The position numbers and the translations under genes are program-made. From Trichoplax adhaerens (Eukaryota > Placozoa > Uniplacotomia > Trichoplacea > Trichoplacidae): DNA of 64,000 nucleotides. Of this stretch, positions 23,862-35,578 are shown in pieces. How positions within the stretch are numbered: the first letter of the stretch is position 1; each line of letters opens with the position of its first letter. The stretch spans positions 241,857-305,856 of the forward strand of contig NW_002060971.1 in assembly GCF_000150275.1 (NCBI RefSeq), in the 5' to 3' direction. A model generated the notes under the pieces. The model was not told the origin of the DNA and did not search any database. It saw nothing but the letters and a program-made list of their open reading frames with translations.

Positions 23862-26211
23862 TATCATTTTTATCGTCTCATAGTAACACTAAATCAATCC
23901 ATTGCTTCTTGATTGCTAACGTTCATAGCGATCAACATTTTAGATATTTATCTCATCATTCATTCATTAATGGAGATTGATGGAATAGGCTATATAGACT
24001 TTCAGTCAGTATGATGTTATTAGTGTTTTATATATTGTAATGACTCCATCAACAGGATGTATTAATCGACATTTTTTTATAAGGTCATCATTCTACTTTA
24101 ACAATATGCGATGATAAATTGTTAGTAATCATCGGTTGACAACAGATCTGTACCACCCTGTTTATTAATTGATATCATGGTCGATACGAGAGAGATATGT
24201 CTTCTTCAATTTCCATATTTTATGTTCATAGATGGACGAAGCTTATGCAAATGTTGACCGTATCCTTGTGTCTCAATCAGTCAACAGATCTCAAATAGAG
24301 TATACCTCGTAGAACCTTGCAAGTGAATAGGTGTTATACCAAGAACGAAGGGTTATTACTACATCATGATAGTTCTAACGTCTTCAATACTCGATTAGTA
24401 CCTTCTACAAAGTGTCCCTTGGTTGAGCACATTTAATAAATTTCGGTTTCCCATGAATGAAAGAATTGACATTACTAATCAAATGGATGTGATTTAAATT
24501 CCTTTTCTAATTAGCATTAATCATGTTTAGTATACGGACAATTGCAGTATAATGGCTAAAAGTTATTATGGAAATGCAAAATCAATGTCTTTTGTAAAAT
24601 ATTCGTATGTAACTACTGTTTAATAATGTACACTGTAGATTAAGGTCACTTTGAATATAAACTCGAAAATTTCTGTAGTAGATTGATATTGACAAGTATC
24701 GATAACCATGTTTAATATTGCGCTGAGTTAGTGATCCAACTACTACGATATGGAATAGTCCACTAACTAAATTTGATCATTAAATGGATGCAAGAAAATA
24801 GAGATACCTAGATTTGGATTACTTTATTGGGTAGAAAGGATGTTTACAAATACCAACAAATTACAGGCAAATCATTTTAAGAACATTACAGTAGTAATAA
24901 ATATTGGTGTGGAGAACTGTTCATATAGTAATTGCAAGATTATTATCAAATACTCCAGAATTGGCTCATGTTAGCTTAATTCTAGATTATAATTTCTCAC
25001 TCTTATATTGAATAATATCCAATATCATTTTATAGTAAGCATACTAGCTGTTTTCTTCATAATCATTGTTGCAAACACAATAACGTACCGCTCTGATGGA
25101 GCGATTAATTAATTATTAATATGGTAAATGTTACAAATATTGCAGTATTATAATTTAAACAGAAAAATGCACAATATAAGCTAAAGGAGACACAGGGTCA
25201 ACCTGGTTACAATAACATTTGGTGACAACTAAGGGTATCAGTTTACAATAGTTTTAGTTAGCGCTTAATTACTATCTACTTACAGTTTTGAATGGTATTA
25301 CGCGTAGTGCCCATATTCATTCTATGGGCAGACACTAACATCAGTGGATTAAGAATACCACGTCCATTAGCTCACAAGTAAAATATTAACAAAAGTACTG
25401 AAAGTGCAATAGTAACTACTCAAAAATGTGAACATCATAAAGTTATTGATACCATGGATAAAGACTTTGTTTATCTAAATTTCTGCCATTACTTTTAGTT
25501 ATAAGATGTCATCTAGTAGGATAACATACGCGTATTGTACTTTGTAGATAAATCATCAAGAATTAGTATTTGATATTAATTTTAGCATGACAATAGTAGA
25601 AGGTTATATGTTGAGAGCTGTAGTTAAATTGCACTAAAGATGACACTGCGTTCATCAGCATTGACAGCAGCTGCTGTGTCACTTTCAACGTTAGTTTTTA
25701 ATAGCAAATGAAAAAATTAATATTAAGCTTACTTTTCAGAATAGACAACCTTGTGCTAATTATACGACATTAGATAATGAATAAACTTCGAGGAGGGATG
25801 TAAAATCGAATGTCTTACTATGTTATAAAGGTTAAGTGATTTTTTAATAGTTTTATTCAAGCAGAGAAGAGCTAAATTTAGTAGAAATTTTGGTATGATA
25901 AAATTTTGATAATGAAGAAAACTTGGAAGATGTATGGTAATTGGTGACTAGGATCAAAAGATTTAAGATTTTATTTATTTAACCTCCAATCGGATTTACA
26001 ATCCAAAAACCAAGATTCACTATCTTGATTAGGCTTGATAATGCTAAACGTTACGGGATATGACGTTCATTCCAGTTGAATACTTCATCTATCAATTAAA
26101 CTTTATGAAGGAAATGGAAGATGCTTTGATAATTCCAGGAAATCATCTAACTCTTAAGATAATAAGACGAAAAATGCTACAACACTTGCGGATAATTTCT
26201 ACTTTACTAGA
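23862..26211. other. Intergenic region between ceramidase and receptor genes
   Basis: The 3' ends of two convergent genes face each other here. No complete gene was found. On the minus strand at 25624-25692 a frame reads as a plausible short C-terminal tail (VESDTAAAVNADERSVIFSA then stop); it could be an alternative last exon of the receptor, but no matching splice donor was found. Confidence 0.45.
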
Positions 26212-29200
26212 CTAAATTGCAGTAGTAATAATCGTAATTGAAGTAGGTGATTTCTTTTCGTCTAATGGCTTTGCATGATTAGAATTTTGAGAATTGCCAG
26301 AGCTGTGAGTCCTTGCTATAAAATTGCTGCCAGTACTGGGAGTTCGTGTCAATCCATCAATACTTTCAAATTTAGTTTCGTATTTAATCAATGTTTCTCT
26401 CTGTTATGAAACATATGAGAAATAATTATTTCGTGTCATCACGATGTTTATTTATCGATCATAATCATAACTGTGATAGTTTAGGGTAATAGTACAAAGT
26501 CAAAAACACCGGCTAATTACTATTATTTAATATTCGAATAGACCGTAACGTTTAGGGGAGTTTTATTAAAACCTTCATTTGGGATAATGATCAGGCTGCT
26601 ATTTACCTTAATACGGCTAAGATGACGCCTTAAAGTTTCTGGAGACGTTGGTAAAGTACGTGAAGTCGAGGTTGAGCGCTTACTTTTATAGCGAAAGAAT
26701 CGTTTCCTTATGGCGTCGCGGACCTATATAAGGGTATAGATTGAAGATAGAGTTTTATCATGAAGTGAACGACTTCAAATTGCTTTTAGTTTCTTGTCGA
26801 AGTTTGACATTAACTTACTTTACGGTTTAGAATGCAATGAGCTAGGAAGAAGAATACACCCTAAGAATTTAAAATTTTGTATTTCGAATTAATAAAGTCG
26901 ATAGGATCATTGAACTATCATTATAAGTGGACTTAGCGACAGTATGCTTACAAAAGCTAATTACGGTCTTATTACTGTATAGATTACATGAAAATGATTA
27001 TTTTACCTGCAGCGAATTGATGGTTATTGATAAAAGCAAGAGTATGATATAAAGGGTAGCATTCTGGCACTGAACGAACCATGAAATGACGGTTATTAAC
27101 CAAGGTATACCCAGTAAGGGGCAAAGGACAAGGAATGAACGAATCCGTTGTCTAAAAATTTATGGTAAAATTTTAAGTATCAAAAATATATATGATTTAA
27201 CTTTGCGTTCGAGCTTAATCTGTAAAAAGTTTTATTATCCTTTATTTCAAAATTGATGAAAATCATCAGTTTAATCCTAATTTGTGATTATTATTGTTGC
27301 AGATGAACTTATTTTACGGATTTTTACCATAAAGTACTGCTGTAATTTAGGAATAAATTAAGTATGCCACATATTTGAAGTTCGGTAAAGGAATTTCTAC
27401 TACAATTTATCTCTAAGAACTATTTTTCTATATCGTACTACTCGAACTATTTCAAATAATGAGCAAAGGCTGTCGCCAATTTTCCATAAAAATAGGAAGG
27501 ATGGCTAATAATAGACAGTAGAAAACATATTTTTATAATGATTATAAATATGCTCCATAAGAAAGACTATTAAGAGTGGTCCAGACGTATTTTTAATTAG
27601 GTACCAAGTTCATGCCTTTATTTGCTAATTTAAAAGAGACGAGAAATATCTAGATGAATCGTAATTAGTTCGAAAAGAAAGGGTAACTATCGGGTCTATA
27701 TTATAACATGATAGGCGCAAAGAATACTATGGCTTCATGTTATGCCATAAATTCTAATCGTAGGTTGTGAGAGTAAAAGGATATAGAATTACAGCTTGTA
27801 TATAGATCAACAAGGACATTATTGCTTAGTTTACGTTCTCCAAATGCTTCAATTTATAGCAAATTTTTACTTTGTACGGTAAAAACAGTTAGTGGTGTAT
27901 ACTATTATTTAATGTGAGCACCTAGGATACTATAAAATCCTGCTATTCGTTCCGTATATTATCTGTGAAATCAGTTCTTCAAACATTACTATCTTCTTAA
28001 ATTAAGTTCTGTAAAGGCAATATTTTATTGGAAAAAAATATACCGAATGTCACCGCTATCGTCCTTAGCTTTGGTTAGAAGTCTTGGATTTCGATTTTTC
28101 TCCAATATGATCAACACGACTATAGCGATAACAAAATTTATCTGAAAAGAAGGAGTATTAAATAAGAACTGGACGTAGCTTGGAATACCTGTAGTTAATA
28201 ACATATCGATTTACGCCTCTATATGAAGAATAATATCTGCCACAATATTCAATTTTAGTGATGTGTTTTGTAATTCCATGTAATCAATATGAAAAAATAT
28301 GATAGTAGTAAATAAATATGTAGATTGTATTTCTAAGACTATACAGGTATCTTTATGGATAATTACTAGAAAGTGAGTCTAGCTTAGCGTGACCTACTTT
28401 CTATTTATCTATTGAATTATCGCAAATAAATAAGTAGATTATATTTTCATGAGACTATATAGACATCTCTAGAGCTCCATGGATAATTATTAGATATTGT
28501 ATCTAGCTTGACGCTATCTACTATCTATTTATCTATTGAATGATTGCAAATAATTTTTAGATTATATTTCCATGATACTACAGTATATAGGCATCGCCAG
28601 AGAGCACAACTGATAATTGCTAGATGTTACATCTAGCTTGACATTATCTACTAACCATTTATCTATTGAATAATAAATCATCAACTATAGCATTTTATAG
28701 CTGTACTAGCAACTTACGCCTGTTATAGCTACGACAGGACCGTAGAGTAACCAACTATTAGTAGTGTCGAACCAACATAATGCATACCTATCGATATAGT
28801 AAAAGACAGTGAATTAACAGTGAACGATTACTTAAGAACAATTTGGATTAATGTACTTGTGATTTAGCTAATTTTTATAACATTTTGAATGGCCTTGATT
28901 TCTATCTAGGAAACTTAGTGGTTAAGATCGTCCTTATGATATATGTAATATGCATTGGGCAATTATTTATGATGACCCTGATAATTTCTGTATACGAAGC
29001 CATATGCCAATCGGTATTACTGTATACAGTTGAAAAGAGATTATGCGATAGATAGTGAAACTGCAACTAACTTTGCGGCTTTCTATGTATTCAGATGTAA
29101 GAGAATAGGATTGCCTTACTGAAAAGATAATGGGCATAATTGCAAGGCTTAAATATTGTTAATATGGTTTTCATAATAACTAATGTCATTGATTAAATCC

Positions 29201-31983
29201 GTGAATTAAACAGGGTGTCTACTCATCAGATAGAAGAGAGGATTCAATATTTTCTTTTCAATTCATCTCGATGAAAATAACACAGTGTTTTATTTGCGAG
29301 AGTACGTATACAGATTTCTTAAAAGTTAATTATGGACGTAATAAGATATAGCAATAACGATAGGTAGATTCCAAAATATTTTAAAATCTTGGAATAAAAT
29401 CGCCATGTATTATTAATTTCTGATCATGTAAAGAAAACTTACTCATACTCTTCAAATTTAAATATATAGGTATTATTGTTTGTCAAAACGCACGATGACG
29501 AAATAACCGCTGGACAACCTAAAGTCACGAAGAAATTAATAACGATTGTTTATTGCTTTAAGCTAAAATAATCAGTAGTTTTAATTCAGAATCTACTACT
29601 CTGTATTACTAATACAATCTACTTATTACATTAATATCTAAAGTCTAATGTATCCATCGAATAAGATTATCCCTAAAAGTGGTACCGGTATGTTCTGTAC
29701 CTCTACTGAAATACCCTCGGACACTAGTAAACTTTACTATAGAATTGACCCGAGATATAAAGGTCAGAGGATTCAACAATTACTAGATTTTAATAAATAA
29801 TTAATGTTGTAGCAAGTTCATCTTAGAAATGAAAATAATTAGTAAATCCTGCTTTTATCACAGTTTTCGTATATTTTAGTTGACTATTAATATAATTTTA
29901 TAGATGTCAACAAGCCTTACCCCAACCAAAAACGATCATAATACTCAAGCGTTTGCCACATTGATCAGAATTGGCACTGAAGACACTTATAAAAGTTAGT
30001 AATATTTGTACTCCTTCAAGAAGCATCCACATGAAGACTGCAATAGCTAGGTAATGACCAATAAAGATGATTGATCCGCAAAATGCAACATTCTGGAAAG
30101 CAACGTGGAGTAATATCATTTAGTAAATACGAATAATACATGCTAATATAAGAGTTCAGGTTTCAAAAAACATTAAAGTTGATGGATGAAATTACGATTA
30201 GCTTCACTAATATTTATATGTCATACAAAGAATAAAGATCTAATAATGCATCTTGGACATACTCTTAGGCAGTAAATTCTAAGTTAGTAAAACGATTTGA
30301 TCAATAAAGCTAGAATTAATATTAGATATGTCATCGCTATATGAATTATAAAGTAAGTTATTATACATCACGATTAATACCTGCTAAGTACAATTACCAC
30401 TAACTAAACTACGTATCGGACTAATTTTAAGCAAATATGCATATGTTATATCAATGTTGTGAAAACAATCAAAGGTAACATTTACTTCTGTTTCAGGCAC
30501 CCAGTTCCAAAGAAATATGATCGCCCATGAGAAATAAAATGTTAGTGCTACCAAGTAATTAATATGAATGATTCTTGTATCTGTCATGATTAATCTTTTT
30601 TCGTCAAATTCGGTAGTTGCAAGAGAAATTCAATCGTCCATGTAAATGATTATTGCGATAGAAGAGAAATTCATTATCAAAATATGTCTATAATTACTTA
30701 CTACATTTACAGTATACATTCCTATCGATGTAATTAAAGATTAGTCTTGAACTGGAAGTGTCAGGAAATAAAATAAAATGATGCGGCTAATATTTGTGTA
30801 ACTATGACCACTTAATAAATTTTTAGTATTTCAAAACGGTATATCAGCATTTTAGAAATTTATCTTAAACTACCAGCTGCATTAAAAGAGGTAAAATAGT
30901 GACTATACTGCATATAATGGCGGTTTCAAAGTTGTACTCAATTTGTCAAAAATCACTCGTATGTAATTGACTATTTCCATTAATATATCGAAAAAGTATC
31001 AATAAAAGCTTATTATCGTAAAGAAATATCTTCTAAAGCTACGCTAATGTTTATTATATATATATAGTTCAATGTATTATGTACAGCGCGTAATAGAATT
31101 AGCAGCTACAATTACATGAAACATATCGAGAAAGTATGCGGAAAATATCATGAAGGCTCAGGATATTAATTGAGAAGAGAGCATCAATTACTGTCAATAT
31201 ACTGGTTGCCAACATTGATGATAATAAAAACAAGGGAATAAATTTACGGTACAGAAGCACTTTATAATTTCTTTACAAAACAAGCTATTAGTCTAATTGA
31301 AGCTACCCTATGGTCATTGTAAGGCCGATGTTATATCTGAAAAATATATATTTTGTCAAAGAGGGCCTAGAATTCGATCTTTATTAAATACTGCGCCACT
31401 TAATTCATTAGTTATTTAATTATAAACTCAATCTTACGAGGAAAGGAGGACAATGGATGCTATCGTGGCAATCACCGAAAGGCACATTAGAGCAGTGTCG
31501 AAATGTTCGAACCCTGCAATGAAATAAAGGACATCGAGCGATAGCTAATAGATAGGAAATAAAGCAACCAATGATAAATACGTAGTAAATGAGATGATTT
31601 TATTCGGTTTTATATATTAATAAATTTAAATTACGATATTATAATTATCAAAAAAGAAAATACTAATAATTAATAGCAAACTTTAAGCGATTAATTATCA
31701 GTTCATATTACGAATTTCGAGCACTACATACATAGTTGGTAGCACAATAATCGTCTCCAGGCTCTCCCTTAGTTGTATTAGATGATTCGTTTTGGGCTAA
31801 ATTGCGTCTCATTCGCCAAGATAAATCTTGAAATGAGTTCACATTAGATAAACTGCGTCGTTGATTTTCAGTGGAAAGAAAAGGGTGTCTCCACATAGTT
31901 CGACGAATCATTGCTGATATATCAAGTCCTAGGGAATAAATTGATTTTTCGTAGAGATTTAAAATTAAAGTTCCGCAAATCGA
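26212..31983 (-). CDS. Class B (adhesion/secretin-like) seven-transmembrane receptor, 5' end missing
   Basis: Eleven minus-strand exons in order: 31983-31728, 31513-31438, 30594-30486, 30092-29921, 29518-29443, 28787-28718, 28141-28044, 27151-27007, 26860-26819, 26723-26607, 26400-26212 (stop TAG). Every junction is GT-AG and in phase, totalling 1350 nt or 449 residues. Landmarks: helix 1 in LMCLSVIATIASIVLL; helix 2 after TDTRIIHIN; helix 3 with its cysteine and the class-typical WMLLEGVQILLTF; helix 4 FGWGCPAV; the second-loop CWFD; helix 6 FLVLCPLLGIPWL; helix 7 NSLQGVFFFLAHC, which is diagnostic for class B; then RKVRDAIRKRF and a Ser/Thr-rich tail. The receptor should couple to G proteins at the plasma membrane; the ligand is unknown. 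The exon before helix 1 has no recognisable GPS cleavage motif. Its donor (gtagtg) and acceptor are the weakest calls. The signal peptide and upstream ectodomain were not resolved. Confidence 0.85.
28320..28677. repeat. Threefold tandem repeat within a receptor intron
   Basis: Units start at 28320, 28434 and 28557 (114-123 bp), each with 'agatt.tatttc', 'ggataatt.ctaga', 'atctagctt' and 'tttatctattgaat'. The array fills most of the intron between the helix-5 exon (28787-28718) and the exon beginning at 28141. Confidence 0.85.
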
Positions 31984-34833
31984 CTGATTGATAGCTAATG
32001 GTATTAATAATTATTCTAGTAACATTTCTTGAGCTCAATGGTGTTTTTATTTGGAGTTGCAAAACTGCAAGCTCTTGTTACTGACACTAATGTATGTCAT
32101 TGATCATTTTTAAAATACACTAATTATATTGCTACTGCAATCATATTTCATATAAAACGGAGAGCTGAGATCTATTTAGATATGATAAAATGAATAATAA
32201 GTTAGATAAGTGCTATCATTTCGGAAACTAACGTTAACTGATACATAATCATTTCAAGATGTAATAGATTTTAAAAATGAATCAGGTCCATCTATACTAT
32301 TATTCAAGGTAACCAAGCATAATAATTATAAGAGTAAAGTAAATCCTTAAATACATTCATTTTATTTTAATGCGCGTCTATACGATTGAGCAAAATCTTA
32401 TTTTTCTTCAGAATCATGTTACAACCTAATATTAAAAATATACGACATGATCTATTCCTATTAATTTAGAATCGCATTAATGATTTCTATACGACTGTGG
32501 AGAGACCATTAGCGCAAAATAACTATTTATAAGATGGGAGTCTGATTTTCATATGATCCTAATTGCTGAAAATTTAATATTATTGTACACTTCAATTTAG
32601 AGAATGCAAGTAATGTTAAGTTAAGAAAATTAAATTTGATAATAATCTAGGTACCTGTTCATAGAAACGAGTTTGATGTAAGTATTGATAAAAACGCAAA
32701 TAGCTGCTTTTATTATTTGCTACATTTAGGCTACGACGTTATCCTTTATTGTCTAGAGTTACTAATATTTTCAATTTTAATAATGCTATAACAATAAATC
32801 ATTATTAATTACTTCAGCTAGCTAGGGTATTATTAAATCATTTGTTACAGCTCCTTTCTCATTATATATATTCTCATTTTGATGCCATCCTCTGTTTTTT
32901 GTATATTAGGCTTAACTAAACAACCATACTGTAGTATCTTCCGTGTTACGTTTACGGCAAAATTGCATCATCCATAAATACTGCATCTCCCATTATAGTA
33001 TGTAACAGGTCTATTTTTTCATAGTCTTTAATGGAATGTACAATAACAAATATTAAAATAAATGAGATTCAAAATTTCAAAAAGCAGCAGTTGCAAGCAG
33101 CTATATTTTAATGAATAGCGCATATCTTTATGGAACTAAATAAAATAGAGGTAATTGTTATTTTTTGCCAAACGACTGTATATATATACCGTTACTATCA
33201 CGTAATTTTCATTTAATTGCTCATCATCTGCAAATTAGAACAATAATTGCATCCTAAGCATTAATTTTTCATTATGCATAGATAGTGTTTTGTCAGTGAT
33301 ATCTAGTACAATCACACTGTTAGCTTCTACAGGATCAGATCGACAATTTTAATGTATAGTGAAATTAAAATTTATGAGTATACTTCATCTTTAAATATCA
33401 AAGAAAATTTAGTAAACGCCTACGTATTCTTAACTTTGACTTTGTTTCAGTATATGCTAGGCATTAACTTTGATTTTTAGAGTCGTTTTAAATTAAAGTT
33501 ATAATAAAAAATTTACTAATCATGACTTCATTCTACAATATATTTCTTTGTATGATAATCCAGACATTAGTAAATACAAATAATTAATAGTTAGCAATTT
33601 ATTGCTTTTAAAATGAATGTGATAGTAAAGTAATTCCTGATAATGATCGACGATCTAGGTGAATTAGATTACTGTATGATAAATTCATCATTTTTGCTAG
33701 AGATAGCATATTTGCTGATATTCAGATGCTTTACAGTTTGATGACTTATTGTAACACCTCCCTGTACCAGCAGTAACGGCTAGAAATTATTTTTAAGTTT
33801 TTTAGGTATATTGACTGAAAGTATTCCAGAGTTTTGTAGTAAGCCTTTTACTATGTGATTATAATTAATGCCATGAAGCAATAAATTAATTTCTATAAAT
33901 TTAAACTGATCGAATGGCTTTGCTTTTCAACTACATATTTATTAAAAATATTGGAAATTTCCGGCGCTAAACAAAGTAGCAGCAATCGCTAGCATACTCA
34001 ATAATTATTAGTGATAAAACAATGCTTATAATATGATGCTATATGCTTTAATTCGATTTGCGATCTCATCATCTATTAGACTATAGTCTTAAAGATCGCT
34101 ATAGGGACAGCATTTGCCAAGGTAGTCATGGGATATTGTATTATTATCATTTAGTTTGGTGGTAGTCAGAAAATACACAAAATATTTAACAAATAAATAA
34201 TAATTTTTAAATTGATCACGAGCAGTAGATACTATTCCCTTACAGAGCTATTTTACAATTTATTTATAACAAGTTAATGAAATATGTATGGCCTTCTTTA
34301 AAAGAATAGAAATTTTTGGCTAAATAAAGCATTCGCTTTTAATGATAAGATGATACTGTCTACGGCTCTATGGTCTTATTCAGCCTATTCTTAAGATATT
34401 TTCGTGAATTAAATTGAAAAATCCCGTTGTGAAGTGTAGAGAATGAGATGATGATAAGGTAGGACACCGATAATAGGCGCGGTTTTAATTTTAAAATTAA
34501 GCTATCTTTCATTATTAGCTATCGAAATAGGTTATTCTGCCAGAGTTGACTGGAAACTTCTTTCTATAGATAAAGTAACAAAATTTAATATTCTATGACA
34601 ATTATCTGGTCTCTTTTTTTTATAATTTTCGTGTCTGCTGCATTCAAAAATGCTTCAGAAACCGCATGGTACTGAATGTTACTAGTAAAAAAATTGTGGC
34701 AACGGCTGCTTCTTGACCATATTGCCCTGGTCATAGACTGTAATATCCGCAGTGGTTAGGAATTAACAAAATGTTACATTGCCATAAAGTAAAAAGTCTA
34801 GCGTAGTCATAATTTTACTATATGGTGATAGTT
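31984..34833. other. AT-rich region 5' of the receptor exons
   Basis: Upstream exons of the receptor should lie here. Several short minus-strand frames look weakly protein-like and cysteine-bearing (for example a frame with RCYNKSSNCKASEYQQIC at about 33700-33785, and one with DQGNMVKKQPLPQ at about 34685-34730), but I could not link any by consistent splice phases. I therefore do not call them. Confidence 0.35.
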
Positions 34834-35270
34834 ATAATCTTAAATTTAAACATTTTTAATTAAAATCGATGATAGATGTTGCACATTTAAGCTACTATTT
34901 AGTAATATTACCAATAGCTTTGAATTTGATTTGCAGCAATTTTTTTCAAAGAACTAGAAATGTATCTCCAATAGTGCCAATAAATTAATTAATAATATCG
35001 AGGAAGAGCATTCCTTGTAATGCTCTTCAATAATGTAAAGATAAAATCATGGTAACACTTATAGTCTTAAATTTTTTAACGTTTTCTAATTGAAATGGAT
35101 GATAGATATTGCATATTTAAGCTCCTATTCTGTAATATTGCTAATGGTTTTGAATTTGATTTACCGCAGTTTTTGTCTGAAGACCAGAAATGTATCTCTA
35201 ACGGCGCTAGCAAATTAAGTAACAATATCGAGGACGAGCATTGCAGAAATGCTCTTCAATAACGTAATGA
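34834..35270. repeat. Twofold direct repeat, about 228 bp, each ending in a hairpin
   Basis: Unit 1 begins near 34834 and unit 2 near 35061. Both read 'at.gtcttaaattt', 'gatgatagat.ttgca.atttaagct', 'ttgaatttgattt', 'agaaatgtatctc' and 'aatatcgagga.gagcatt'. Each ends in a stem-loop: 35003-35028 (GAAGAGCATT / AATGCTCTTC, 10 bp) and 35233-35257 (same stem with one mismatch). Confidence 0.85.
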
Positions 35271-35488
35271 AAAATAATTCTGTTGGCCTTAGGATAATCA
35301 TCTTCTAACATGAGAGAAAGCCATTGGCTCAAGTATGGTAAAAATGGAGTGATAATGAACATTTGATCCAAAATGTGTTCAATTTACTAATGAGTTTTGA
35401 TGTTATAATCGCTACAACGATGACTACATCTGGTGTAAGATTAAGATTGAACTATTTCCCATATTTATAAAGTACCAATAATATTTAC

Positions 35489-35578
35489 CACTTTGATGCG
35501 ATGCAGCTTGAATACCATTTCCATCAAGCAATATCAGGCACAAAATTATCACTTCAATGCCAAGAAAAGTGATTCCAT
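35489..35578 (-). other. Possible signal-peptide exon with a frame break
   Basis: On the minus strand an ATG at 35578 starts MESLFLAL and then stops. In another frame the same stretch reads EVIILCLILLDGNGIQAASH and ends at a GT donor (gtaaat, 35488-35483). Together they look like a secretory leader split by a one-base frame difference. It lies 5' of the receptor on the same strand, so it could be its first exon, a pseudo-exon or a sequencing error. Chance is not excluded. Confidence 0.25.

Noticed and set aside
30384-30485. Extension of the receptor helix-2 exon to the in-frame stop at 30384
   Set aside because: A donor (gtaaat at 30485) before this segment joins in phase to the helix-3 exon and gives a normal first extracellular loop, so the extension is intron.
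33300-34760. Cysteine-bearing minus-strand frames as further receptor ectodomain exons
   Set aside because: Several look protein-like, but splice donors are missing or the phases do not join, so no exon could be defended.
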